Shown here piece after piece: positions 34,401-45,999 of a stretch of 64,000 nt of DNA. Source of the stretch: Dallia pectoralis (lineage: Eukaryota > Chordata > Actinopteri > Esociformes > Umbridae); NCBI GenBank assembly GCA_029465975.1, contig CM055742.1, positions 9,805,030-9,869,029 of the forward strand. Direction: 5' to 3'. A model generated the notes under the pieces. It had not been told where the DNA came from, ran no database searches, and saw only the letters and a program-made list of their open reading frames with translations. A program made the position numbers and the translations under genes. The number at the start of each line of letters is the position of its first letter. The stretch's first letter is position 1.

Positions 34401-37400
34401 ATGAGTGTCTCCAGACTAGGAAGTTGAAGATTCGTGCCCAACCTGGCGGACTTCAGGTCATTTTTTGACAAATCCAGCAGTGTCACGCTCTGTTAAAAAA
34501 TTAGAAGAGAACAAAAGATTCAAAGAAGACATAAGAGATCATAAAATAAATGTCCAAATGCAATCAATTATATTATATGATATACCTATGCCTTAAGCTC
34601 TAAAGAGTCAAAAAGAGGATTGATACACCCATCACCTCAAATCAAATCCTGAATCAGTTTCAAAATGAACAGCAGACATGATTAGTATCCGTGCAACCTT
34701 AACTTGCACTTATTGTGTTTACATTTTAAATCAAGCTAATTTATTGCACACAAATTGTCAATCTCAGTGGTATGGGACTGATATTGTATTCATGGGAAGG
34801 GAACGGCAATAATAGTGCTCGGCACAAAACTGGCTCATCAGTCACTCACCTTGAATAAAAGATAAATGTTAGATCACCAGGAATTCATCTATTATACATA
34901 TATCAGGACTTCGAATAGCAGAAAATACATTTCGGAAACAGAAGTTCCAAGTTTTTCCATTTAGTTGTGTGTTTGTTATAACTAGCAGTAAATATACCAC
35001 GAGCAGTAACAAGCAGTATACCACGAGCAGTAACAAGCAGTATACCACGAGCAGTAACAAGCAGTATACCACGAGCAGTAACAAGCAGTATACCACGAGC
35101 AGTAACAAGCAGTATACCACGAGCAGTAACAAGCAGTATACCACGAGCAGTAACAAGCAGTATACCACGAGCAGTAACAAGCAGTATACCACGAGCAGTA
35201 ACAAGCAGTATACCACGAGCAGTAACAAGCAGTATACCACGAGCAGTAACAAGCAGTATACCACGAGCAGTAACAAGCAGGTGTATGTGTAACAAGCAGT
35301 ATACCACGAGCAGTAACGAGCAGTAACAAGCAGGTGTATGTGCAGTAACAAGCAGGTACCACGTAGTAACAAGCAGTATACCACGAGTAACAAGCAGTAA
35401 CAAGCAGTATACCACAGTAACAAGCAGTATACCACGAGCAGTAACAAGCAGTATACCACGAGCAGTAACAAGCAGTATACCACGAGCAGTAACAAGCAGT
35501 ATACCACGAGCAGTAACAAGCAGTATACCACGAGCAGTAACAAGCAGTATACCACGAGCAGTAACAAGCAGTATACCACAAGCAGTAACAAGCAGTATAC
35601 CACGTAACAAGTATACCACGAGCAGTAACAAGCAGTATACCACGAGCAGTAACAAGCAGTATACCACGAGCAGTAACAAGCAGTATACCACGAGCAGTAA
35701 CAAGCAGTATACCAGTAACAAGCAGTATACCACGAGCAGTAACAAGCAGTATACCACGAGCAGTAACAAGCAGTATACCACGAGCAGTAACAAGCAGTAT
35801 ACCACGAGCAGTAACAAGCAGTATACCACGAGCAGTAACAAGCAGTATACCACGAGCAGTAACAAGCAGTATACCACGAGCAGTAACAAGCAGTATACCA
35901 CGAGCAGTAACAAGCAGTATACCACGAGCAGTAACAAGCAGTATACCACGATAACAAGCAGTATACCACGAGCAGTAACAAGCAGTATACCACGAGCAGT
36001 AACAAGCAGTATACCACGAGCAGTAACAAGCAGTATACCACGAGCAGTAACAAGCAGTATACCACGAGCAGTAACAAGCAGTATACCACGAGCAGTAACA
36101 AGCAGTATACCACGAGCAGTAACAAGCAGGTGTATACCAACAAGTAACAGTATACCACGAGCAGTAACAAGCAGTATACCACGAGCAGTAACAAGCAGTA
36201 TACCACGAGCAGTAACAAGCAGTATACCACGAGCAGTAACAAGCAGTATACCACGAGCAGTAACAAGCAGTATACCACGAGCAGTAACAAGCAGTAACAA
36301 CAAGCAGTATACCACGAGCAGTAACAAGCAGTATACCACGAGCAGTAACAAGCAGTATACCACGAGCAGTAACAAGCAGTATACCACAGTAACAAGCAGT
36401 AACAAGCAGTATACCACGTAACAAGCAGTATACCACGAGCAGTAACAAGCAGTAACAAGCAGTAACAAGCAGTATACCACGAGCAGTAACAATACCACGC
36501 AGTATACCACGAACAAGCAGTAACAAGCAGTATACCACGAGCAGTAACAAGCAGTATACCACGAGCAGTAACAAGCAGTATACCACGAGCAGTAACAAGC
36601 AGTATACCGAGCAGTAACAAGCAGTATACCACGAGCAGTAACAAGCAGTATACCACGAGCAGTAACAAGCAGTATACCACGAGCAGTAACAAGCAGTATA
36701 CCACGAGCAGTAACAAGCAGTATACCACGAGCAGTAACAAGCAGTATAACAAGCAGTATACCACGAGCAGTAACAAGCAGTATACCACGAGCAGTAACAA
36801 GCAGTATACCACGAGCAGTAACAAGCAGTATACCACGAGCAGTAACAAGCAGTATACCACGAGCAGTAACAAGCAGTATACCACGAGCAGTAACAAGCAG
36901 TATACCACGAGCAGTAACAAGCAGTATACCACGAAGTAACAAGCAGTATACCACGAGCAGTAACAAGCAGTATGTGTAACAACAAGCAGTATACCACGAG
37001 CAGTAACAAGCAGTATACCACGAGCAGTAACAAGCACGAGCAGTAACAAGCAGTATACCACAGTAACAAGCAGTAACAAGCAGTATACCACGAGCAGTAA
37101 CAAGCAGTATACCACGAGCAGTAACAAGCAGTATAACAAGCAGTATACGAGCAGTAACAAGCAGTATACCACGAGCAGTAACAAGCAGTATACCACGAGC
37201 AGTAACAAGCAGTATACCACGAGCAGTAACAAGCAGTATACCACGAGCAGTAACAAGCAGTATACCACGAAGTAACAAGCAGTATACCACGTAACAAGCA
37301 GTATACCACGAGCAGTAACAAGCAGTATACCACGAGCAGTAACAAGCAGTATACCACGAGCAGTAACAAGCAGTATACCACGAGCAGTAACAAGCAGTAT

Positions 37401-40400
37401 ACCACGAGCAGCAGTAGTATACCACGAGCAGTAACAAGCAGTATACCACGAGCAGTAACAAGCAGTATACCACGAGCAGTAACAAGCAGTATACCACGAG
37501 CAGTAACAAGCAGTATACCACGAGCAGTAACAAGCAGTATACCACGAGCAGTAACAAGCAGGATGTATGTGTAACAAGCAGTATACCACGAGCAGTAACA
37601 AGCAGTATACCACGAGCAGTAACAAGCAGTATACCACGAGCAGTAACAAGCAGTATACCACGAGCAGTAACAAGCAGTATACCACGAGCAGTAACAAGCA
37701 GTATACCACGAGCAGTAACAAGCAGTATACCACGAGCAGTAACAAGCAGTATACCACGAGCAGTAACAAGCAGTATACCACGAGCAGTAACAAGCAGTAT
37801 ACCACGAGCAGTAACAAGCAGTATACCACGAGCAGTAACAAGCAGTATACCACGAGCAGTAACAAGCAGTATACCACGAGCAGTAACAAGCAGTATACCA
37901 CGAGCAGTAACAAGCAGTATACCACGAGCAGTAACAAGCAGTATACCACGAGCAGTAACAAGCAGTATACCACGAGCAGTAACAAGCAGTATACCACGAG
38001 CAGTAACAAGCAGTATACCACGAGCAGTAACAAGCAGTATACCACGAGCAGTAACAAGCAGTATACCACGAGCAGTAACAAGCAGTATACCACGAGCAGT
38101 AACAAGCAGTATACCACGAGCAGTAACAAGCAGTATACCACGAGCAGTAACAAGCAGTATACCACGAGCAGTAACAAGCAGTATACCACGAACAAGCAGT
38201 AACAAGCAGTATACCACGAGCAGTAACAAGCAGTATACCACGAGCAGTAACAAGCAGTATACCACGAGCAGTAACAAGCAGTATACCACGAGCAGTAACA
38301 AGCAGTATACCACGAGCAGTAACAAGCAGTATACCACGAGCAGTAACAAGCAGTATACCACGAGCAGTAACAAGCAGTATACCACGAGCAGTAACAAGCA
38401 GTATACCACGAGCAGTAACAAGTATACAGTATACCACGAGCAGTAACAAGCAGTATACCACGAGCAGTAACAAGCAGTATACCACGAGCAGTAACAAGCA
38501 GTATACCACGTATACCAGCAGTAACAAGCAGTATACCACGAGCAGTAACAAGCAGTATACCACGAGCAGTAACAAGCAGTATACCACGAGCAGTAACAAG
38601 CAGTATACCACGAGCAGTATACCACGAGCAGTAACAAGCAGTATACCACGAGCAGTAACAAGCAGTATACCACGAGCAGTAACAAGCAGTATACCACGAG
38701 CAGTAACAAGCAGTATACCACGAGCAGTAACAAGCAGTAACAGTAACAAGCAGTATACCACGAGCAGTAACAAGCAGTATACCACGAGCAGTAACAAGCA
38801 GTATACCACGAGCAGTAACAAGCAGTATACCACGAGCAGTAACAAGCAGTATACCACGAGCAGTAACAAGCAGTATACCACGAGTATACAGTAACAAGCA
38901 GTATACCACGAGCAGTAACAAGCAGTATACCACGAGCAGTAACAAGCAGTATACCACGAGCAGTAACAAGCAGTATACCACGAGTAACAAGCAGTATACC
39001 ACGAGCAGTAACAAGCAGTATACCACGAGCAGTAACAAGCAGTATACACGAGCAGTAACAAGCAGTATACCACGAGCAGTAACAAGCAGTATACCACGAG
39101 CAGTAACAAGCAGTATACCACGAGCAGTAACAAGCAGTATACCACGAGCAGTAACAAGCAGTATACCACGAGCAGTAACAAGCAGTATACAGTATACCAC
39201 GAGCAGTAACAAGCAGTATACCACGAGCAGTAACAAGCAGTATACCACGAGCAGTAACAAGCAGTATACCACGAGCAGTAACAAGCAGTATACCACGAGC
39301 AGTAACAAGCAGTATACCACGAGCAGTAACAAGCAGTATACCACGAGCAGTAACAAGCAGTATACCACGAGCAGTAACAAGCAGTATACCACGAGCAGTA
39401 ACAAGCAGTATACCACGAGCAGTAACAAGCAGTATACCACGAGCAGTAACAAGCAGTATACCACGAGCAGTAACAAGCAGTATACCACGAGCAGTAACAA
39501 GCAGTATACCACGAGCAGTAACAAGCAGTATACCACGAGCAGTAACAAGCAGTATACCACGAGCAGTAACAAGCAGGTGTATGTGTAACAAGCAGTACAC
39601 CACACCTTTTTAGTTACCCAACCCAGGTAAAATCATGTAACAATTTTGGCCTATACTATATTCCTACTATATTCAACTTACTATCAGGGAGAGAATAGGA
39701 TGATTATTGTATCTGCAAAGCCACTGGGAGTTGTGTACTATGAGATGATGATGATGAGAGTTGTGTACTATGAGATGATGATGATGAGAGTTGTGTACTA
39801 TGAGATGATGATGATGAGAGTTGTGTACTATGAGATGATGATGAGAGTTGTGTACTATGAGATGATGATGAGAGTTGTGTACTATGAGATGATGATGAGA
39901 GTTGTGTACTATGAGATGATGATGAGAGTTGTCCAATATGAGATGATGATGAGAGTTGTGTACTATGAGATGATGATGAGAGTTGTGTACTATGAGATGA
40001 TGATGAGAGTTGTGTACTATGAGATGATGATGAGAGTTGTGTACTATGAGATGATGATGAGAGTTGTGTACTATGAGATGATGATGAGAGTTGTCCAATA
40101 TGAGATGATGATGAGAGTTGTGTACTATGAGATGATGATGTTGAACATTGGTGACCTTGAATGTGCTCTTATTATGACTGTTAACTAAGGGGGTGTTAGT
40201 CTAAGGGGTGTGGTTCGTTCATTATGTTTAGGTGTTGCAATTTAATAAATGACGGCATGCTCCTGTGTGTGTGTGCACGCCAGTCAAACGAAACCCGATG
40301 GCTATGTGAGTTTATTCCTCCGTCATGTTTTAGCCGGTTTTCTACCCTTTATGTTATGATGGCAAACTTAACAGGTTATGGGCCCAGGAAGGAGTTTGGA

Positions 40401-43400
40401 AGCCGGTGGAACCGTTTATGTTTTGACGGGGATGAGAAAAATTATGAACTGTGGGAAACTAAGTTTCTGGCGCACCTGCGTCTGCTCAGTTTGCAGAGCA
40501 CCATACTGAGCGAACCACCTAATGATGACGGTGTAGAAGAAGACGCGGAGAAAAATGAGGACGCGTATGCAGAACTGATTCAGCTGTTGGATGATAAAAG
40601 CCTTTCCCCTGTGATGAGAGATGCAGCGGATGATGGAAGAAAGGCGCTGAAGATTCTGAGAGAACGCTATGCTGGTAAAGGGAAACCACGAGTGATCAGC
40701 TTATACACAGAGCTTACGTCTCTTCAGAAAGCTGTCAATGAGAGCGTCACAGATTATGTCATTCGCGCAGAGACCGCTATTGCAGCTTTGAGAAATGCGG
40801 AAGAGACTTTAAGTGATGGCTTGTTGATTGCAATGGTTCTGAAGGGCCTACCGGACTCTTTTAAGCTATTTTCCATCCACATAACCCAAAGTGATGAAAC
40901 GATAACTTTCACGGAGTTTAAAACAAAGCTGAGGAGTTATGAGAGCACAGAAAAGTTTAGTGCTGCTTGTTCAGAGGATGACAGCGTGATGAAGGTGAAA
41001 GCAAGAGGCAGGTGGAATATGAAATTGACCTGTTTTAACTGCAGACAGAAGGGACATAAGGCTGTGGAGTGCATTTCTACTACGAGTGAGCATAGAGAAC
41101 AGCGACAGTGGTGTCATTTTTGCAAAAGTTCCACGCACAGGGATGAGAATTGCAAGTGGAGAAAGCGGGACAACGTGAAGCAGGTGATGGATGAGGAGGA
41201 CCACTCCTTTGCTTTTAAGGTGGGCCAAGTGGACGCCGTCCTGGCCAGCGGGGTGAGGGAAATATCATATCATCCGGGACAGTACACAGTTCAAGGACTT
41301 TGATAAAAGTTCTGAGCCACATAAGCACACCCTAGAGCTGGCTGATGGAGAGAGGACCAGCGGTATCGCCCTGAGGAAAGGTACGGCCAAAGTTCGCCTG
41401 AGAGACAACAATGGTCAAGTGGTGGAAACGATGCTGATGGGGGCGCTGTACGTCCCATCTTTTCCACAGGACATCTTCTCAGCCAAGGCAGCGACGTCCC
41501 AGGGAGCGACGGTCATTTTCAAAGAAGGTCAGAACAGACTTGTTCATAAGAACGGTGTGACATTTGACATTCAGGTGTATGATAGACTGTTCTATTTAAG
41601 CACGGTTACAGATGATGTTGATCAATGTCATGTATGTTACCGATATCCACACATGGCATGAAGTTCTTGGTCACTGTAATTATGAGGATGTGTTGAAGCT
41701 GGAAAATGTTACAAAGGGGATGAGAATTAAAGGTAGAACTGAAATGTCTAATTTTAAATGTGAAGTGTGCATACAGCGAAAATTTGTTCAGAGCAGGAAC
41801 AGGGAGGCAGATGAAAAAGCAAAAGTTCCCCTTGGACTTGTGCACACAGACTTAGCTGGACCTATGGAGCCGGTAGCAAAAGATGGTTTCAGATATATCT
41901 TGGCATTTACTGATGACTATTCAGGTGCAATCTTTACATATTTTTTGAGAGCAAAGAGTGATACAGTCAAAGGAACAGAGAAGTTCATTGCTGATGTTTC
42001 ACCTTATGGTAAAATTAAATGTATGAGATCTGATAATGGCACCGAGTTAACATCCAGGGAATTTCAGTCCCTGCTCAGTAAAAATGCAATTAGACAGGAA
42101 ACCTCAGCTCCCTATTAACCCCATCAGAATGGGACAGCTGAGAGGAGCTGGAGAACTTTGCTTGACATGGCAAGGTGTATGTTAATCGAGATTAGTTTAC
42201 CAAAAATTGTTATGGACGTATGCAATCCAGAATGCAGCTGTTATTCGCAACAGATGTTATAACAGACGTGTAGAACAGACCCCATACTATATGCTGACTG
42301 GAAAGAAGCCTGATCTTTCAAGAATGAGAATATTTGGGTCAGAGTGCTATGCATACAAACAGAACAAGAAAAAGTTAGACTCTCGATGTGAAAAAGGGAT
42401 TTTCATTGGTTATGATAAGAATAGCCCTGCATATCTAGTTTTCTATCCAGACTCAGGAAAAGTGAACAAAAGTAGGTTGGTGGAGTTTCTCACAAAGAGT
42501 GGGACAGAATGCCACACTCAGACAGATCAGTTAACGTGTGAAGATGATGGGCGTAGGGAGAGCGCTGAAACTCACCTACCAAAACCTGAGAAAATAGAAT
42601 TAATAAATCCCCAGGACATAAGATCTGAAACGTGTGACCCAAGCCCCAACACAGGTGAAAGGGAAAGTGTTGGGAGCAGGCGTTATCCACAGAGAGAGAA
42701 GAGGCCTCCACAGTATTTGAGGGATTATGAGTGTGTAATAAAATGTGACGATGACCATGCATTAGCCAGTATAGATTATTGTTATAGAGTTGCATGTGAT
42801 GTAGCACACACTCTAAAGGAGGCTATAAGTTCACCAGAGTCAGAATTGTGGAGTAAGGCCATGCAGGAGGAGATGAACTCTCTTAAGGAGAATGATGCGT
42901 TTACCCTTAAAACACTACCGGAAGGTAAAAATATAGTGGGGGGCAGATGGGTCTACACATTGAAGGAAAACCCAGTTGGAACAACATACAAAGCTCGGTA
43001 TGTGGCGAAAGGGTTTAGTCAAGTTGCAGGCATTGATTATAATGAAACTTTTTCTCCAACAGCTGACATGACATCAATACGTAGTTTAATGCAAATTGCA
43101 GCTCAATATGGTTTAGAACTGCATCAAATAGATGTAAAGATTGCATATTTGCACGCCCCTATTGATACTGAATTATATATGGAACAGCCGGAAGGATTTG
43201 AGGTCATGTCAGAAACAGGTGAGAGGCTTGTCTGTAGACTTAACAAATCACTCTATGGTTTGAAACAGTCAGGGCGGAATTGGAATAAAATGCTAGATGA
43301 TTTTCTGATTCAAAATGATTTTATTCAAAATCCTGCTGACCATTGTGTTTACAAGAAACAAATTGGAGGTGAGAGAATCATACTGATAGTCTGGGTTGAT

Positions 43401-45242
43401 GATCTTCTTATTGCAGCAAGTGATAGTCAGATACAGAAATGTGAAAAGAATGTTGGAGGAAAGATTTAAAATGAAAGATCTTGGTAAACTTACACATTTC
43501 CTGGGTATTGATTTTGCACAAGGAGATGGTGAGATAAAAATGAACCAGAAAAGGTTAATTATTAAGATTTTGGAGAGGTTTGATATGATTAATTGTAAAC
43601 CAAGGTCAACTCCATGCGAAAACAGAATGCAATTTGATAAAGAAGGTGAACGTGTTGATCCAAAGCGTTATCGAGAAGTGGTTGGTAGCTTGATCAATCT
43701 AATGACCTGTACTAGACCAGATCTAGGTTTCATTGTCAGTAAGCTGTCACAACACTTTTCTGAACCAAAGAACCAACACTGGGTAGCTGCTAAGCATGTA
43801 TTGCGATATTTAAAGGGAACTGTGAACAAGGAATTGTGTTATAGGAGAAATGATGTAAATCTTAATCTCTTTGCATTTAGTGATGCTGATTGGGCAGCAG
43901 ACCAGAATGATAGAAGAAGTACAACTGGTTACTGCTTTAGTTTGTCTGCCACTGGTCCTGTTATTTCTTGGAGATCTAAGAAACAATCCACAGTTGCTCA
44001 TTCTACATGTGAGGCGGAGTATATGGCTTTGGCAGCTACTGCACAGGAAAGCCTATATCTTGTCCAGTTATTAAACAAAATGGACAATGAATGTATTTAC
44101 ACACCAGTGACAATTTATGAGGACAATCAAGGGGCAATTGCTTTGTCAAAGAACCCTATACGCCGTCAAAGGTGTAAACATGTTGACATTAAGTATCATT
44201 TTGTTCGATCTGCACTTGAAGATGGAAAGATAACTATTGAATATTGTCCTACAGCAGCCATGGTTGCAGATATTCTGACCAAACCTGTAACCAAAGCCAT
44301 GCTTGATAGATGTGTGTGTTTTATTTTTGGTGTGATGTAAATGTACACGATAACTGTATGTTATTCAGCCTAAGAGCAAGTGGGGGTGTTGAACATTGGT
44401 GACCTTGAATGTGCTCTTATATTGACTGTTAACTAAGGGGGTGTGAGTCTAAGGGGTGTGGTTCGTTCATTATGTTTTTCAGGTGTTGCAATTTAATAAA
44501 TGACGGCATGCTCCTGTGTGTGTGTGCACGCCAGTCAAACGAAACCCGATGGCTACGTGACTTTATTCCTCCGTCATGTTTTAGCAGGTTTTCTACCCTT
44601 TATGTTATGATGGCAAACTTAACAGATGATATTAATGATGATGATGAGAGTTTTGTACTATGAGACGTAGATGATGATGAGAGTTATAGTACACAACTCT
44701 CACCATCATCTTCGTCTCATAGCACACGGCTCTCACCATCATCATCATTGCCGTGACTACGACCCCAGACCAACACCTACCTGTAGCGCACCAAAGGGAT
44801 CCCCCTGCAGCATCAACCGGTTGCCGGCCAGATTGAGCTCCGTCAGATTGAGGCAGTGGCTTAAATCCTTCTCCGTCAGCTTGTGCACCTGGTTGTGTTG
44901 CACGATAAGCGTCCTCAGCAGGCCTAGGGTCAGACACAGGCTGTCCTCCAGTTTTGTGATGCTGTTGAAGCCCAGGTCTAAGTACACGAGCCCTGGGTAA
45001 AGAGCCAGTGACACGGGGCTGATGGTCCCCAGTCTGTTATGGGAGACATCAAGACCAGTGATGTTACCGGGGAGGTCAGTGGGGATCTCTGCCAGCTTGA
45101 GGTGTCTACAGTCGGCCCGGTCTCTCTGCACCTGGCAGGCATGTTTCTCAGGCTTTGGAGAGGCGTGGCATGGGCCTGGGCCGAAGATGAGGTCACCGAG
45201 GTTGAGAGCCAATAGGATGGGAGCTGTAGCGGGCCAGTTCAT
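31270..45242 (-). CDS. tlr3: Toll-like receptor 3
   Basis: Endosomal double-stranded RNA receptor that signals through TRIF. Coding exons 45242-44781, 34489-34292, 33917-32071 and 31498-31270, phases 0,0,2, no internal stop, 911 aa (human TLR3 is 904). Signal peptide (residues ~1-27), LRRNT (CQVQRDRADCRHLKLAEIPT), about 20 LRRs, LRRCT (NPFDCTCDSILWFASWL), one membrane helix (~711-732) and a TIR domain from 764 (FDAYIIHAADD, BB loop ERDAVPG, LLLRRGMLRERC, WPVQRER). The TIR boundary splits exons 3 and 4 as expected for TLR3. Intron 1 is 10.3 kb and filled with repeats plus a copia element. The CYP4V neighbour supports orthology. Confidence 0.95.
32071..33917 (-). CDS. tlr3: TLR3 main exon (LRRs, TM, most of TIR)
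   Basis: A 1847-bp exon from acceptor TTGCAG|TTTCAG to donor CGACA|GTAAGT, residues 221-836. It carries most ectodomain LRRs with N-x-S/T glycosylation sites, the LRRCT, TM helix (ALYVLTSTAVLILMATSFL) and the first ~70 TIR residues. Antisense open frames over it are shadows. Confidence 0.95.
34292..34489 (-). CDS. tlr3: TLR3 second coding exon
   Basis: 198 bp, phase 0/0, residues 155-220: SVTLLDLSKNDLKSARLG and LPSLETLILSDNTIS, i.e. two to three LRRs. Acceptor TTTAACAG|AGCG, donor AAAACG|GTACAA. Confidence 0.92.
34985..39600. repeat. Very large 24-bp minisatellite, TLR3 intron 1
   Basis: About 190 copies of a 24-bp unit with CAGTAACAAGCAGTATACCA. Long runs are perfect; irregular zones (35280-35400, 36120-36530, 36940-37300) have partial units. 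A rarer form with GTGTATGTGTAACAAGCAG recurs near both ends and at 37560. The length is a multiple of 3 and the minus strand lacks stops, hence artefactual open frames up to ~1578 codons. Confidence 0.97.
39728..40138. repeat. 27/30-bp minisatellite, left part, TLR3 intron 1
   Basis: About 15 units of GATGATGATGAGAGTTGTGT plus ACTATGA. The first units have an extra ATG (30 bp). The array is interrupted by the copia element and resumes at 44625. Confidence 0.93.
40139..40373 (+). repeat. Copia 5' LTR
   Basis: TGTTGAACATTGG ... CTTAACA. Contains AATAAA (within ATTTAATAAATGACG) as probable poly(A) signal. The gag ATG at 40359 lies inside the LTR end. Confidence 0.93.
40359..41303 (+). pseudogene. 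Copia gag (open to frameshift)
   Basis: Starts at ATG 40359 (MANLTGYGP). UBN2-like gag body, then two CCHC knuckles, CFNCRQKGHKAVEC and CHFCKSSTHRDENC. The frame is lost near 41268 and ends in a TGA at 41303, so gag-pol continuity is broken. The expected protease D-S-G triad reads A-S-G (LASGV) just before the break. Confidence 0.85.
40374..40387 (+). promoter_or_regulatory. Copia primer-binding site (tRNA-iMet anticodon arm)
   Basis: GGTTATGGGCCCAG directly follows the LTR. Its complement CTGGGCCCATAACC matches the anticodon stem-loop of vertebrate initiator tRNA-Met, not the 3' CCA end. Priming by an internally cut tRNA-iMet is a known copia-group feature. Confidence 0.8.
41268..44340 (+). 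pseudogene. Copia pol (protease remnant, integrase, RT, RNase H), broken
   Basis: Segments in different frames. 41268-41661 covers protease end and spacer. 41612-42118 is integrase with an HHCC zinc site (WHEVLGH, CEVC) and catalytic HTDLAGP and SDNGTE, ended by a TAA at 42116. A further frame change follows near 42200. 42207-43469 is reverse transcriptase with WVDD (VWVDDLLIAA). After a frameshift near 43440, 43450-44340 gives the RT end and RNase H (SDADWA, CEAEYMALA, YEDNQGAI). Non-functional as it stands. Confidence 0.9.
44374..44386 (+). promoter_or_regulatory. Copia polypurine tract
   Basis: AGAGCAAGTGGGGG immediately before the 3' LTR, of the AAGTGGGGG type common in copia elements. 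Confidence 0.65.
44387..44624 (+). repeat. Copia 3' LTR
   Basis: Same sequence as the 5' LTR with about six substitutions and a 3-bp longer T-rich segment (ATGTTTTTCAGG against ATGTTTAGG). Confidence 0.93.
44625..44752. repeat. 27-bp minisatellite, right part, partly inverted
   Basis: Two forward units (GATGATGATGAGAGTT) to about 44688 are followed by two units in reverse complement (AACTCTCACCATCATC, CTCTCACCATCATCATC) to about 44748. The pair can fold as a hairpin. It lies 30 bp from the TLR3 exon 1 donor. Confidence 0.8.
44781..45242 (-). CDS. tlr3: TLR3 first coding exon
   Basis: 462 bp. Starts MNWPATAPILLALNLGDL (signal peptide), then LRRNT and the first LRRs (ITGLDVSHNRLG, LVYLDLGFNSITKLED). 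Donor GCTACAG|GTAGGT, phase 0. Acceptor AAAGCAG at 45262/45261 lies 18 bp above the ATG. Confidence 0.94.
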
Positions 45243-45610
45243 TGTTAGAGTGAGTCTTGGCTGCTTTGGTTAATAACTGTTGATGACATGAATACAGATA
45301 AGATTAGTCATATAAAGGGTTATATTATTTGTCAGTGCACAGTTTTTTGTTTGTTTGTTTGGACATTCATTTCACATTGTAGAAAAGCAAAAGACATGAC
45401 AGCACAGGGAGTGTTCCTCCCTACAGAGGTATATCAGAGCTGTCATCTAGCACTGAAGATAATTACTAAATAAACGTGTGCTTAATTAAACCAGTTCTAT
45501 TAAAAAGGGATAGTCTTACACGTGACGTGCAAAATATGTTACAGAACCCAAGAATCAGCGACACAACACACTTTAAATGTTCACATCACATGACAGTAAA
45601 CACAACTTAC

Positions 45611-45840
45611 CAGGTGACTATTGAGATGTAGTGCTGCTCCTCAGACATCATGTAAATAAATAATATGATGGTTATGTAGAAGTGCAACTACGGAAAATGC
45701 ATAGAAAGCATGTATTACTGCGTGCTGAAGCTGTGTAATGATTCGCCTTGTTTTCAGCAAAGACGGTGCGGAGTGCGGCTCTCCTTCCGCAAACAGAACC
45801 TACGTTACTCTGTGCTGGGTGAGATATGAAAGTGACAACG
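45611..45840 (-). other. tlr3: Probable non-coding first exon and promoter of TLR3
   Basis: A consensus donor CACCTG|GTAAGT ends at 45611 on the minus strand, and a matching acceptor precedes the coding ATG exon. Human TLR3 also has a non-coding first exon. The upstream limit is not determined. Confidence 0.5.
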
Positions 45841-45872
45841 CGAGAACATAGATGACACGTGTTGGCTTTCCT

Positions 45873-45886
45873 GAAAAACGAAAGTT
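45873..45886 (+). promoter_or_regulatory. ISRE/IRF-like element upstream of TLR3
   Basis: GAAAAACGAAAGTT carries the IRF core AANNGAAA, about 260 bp above the putative first-exon donor. TLR3 is interferon-inducible in vertebrates through ISREs. Inferred. Confidence 0.45.
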
Positions 45887-45919
45887 ACACGGCGAGTTAA
45901 AGGATTGCGATCTCGTCGT

Positions 45920-45995
45920 GGAACTGCGCACTTTTTGCGCATATGCTGGGAACTGCGCACTTTTTGCGCATATGCTGGGAACTGCGCACTTTTTG
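45920..45995. repeat. 29-bp direct repeats near TLR3 promoter
   Basis: 2.6 copies of GGAACTGCGCACTTTTTGCG plus CATATGCTG. Each contains the short palindromes TGCGCA and CATATG. Confidence 0.88.
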
Positions 45996-45999
45996 AAGA

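Larger units (their letters stand above)
40139..44624 (+). mobile_element. Full-length Ty1/copia LTR retrotransposon (defective)
   Basis: 4486 bp with LTRs at 40139-40373 (235 bp) and 44387-44624 (238 bp), TG...CA ends, and a 5-bp target duplication GATGA (40134-40138 and 44625-44629). The order gag - protease - integrase - RT - RNase H is the copia order. The LTRs differ by about 6 substitutions and a 3-bp indel, so insertion is not recent. Several frameshifts and a stop inactivate pol. It is antisense to TLR3. Confidence 0.95.

Noticed and set aside
34869..39605. Open frames up to 1578 codons of YCLLLLVV-type repeats on the minus strand
   Set aside because: The 24-bp array has no minus-strand stops; it lies wholly inside TLR3 intron 1.
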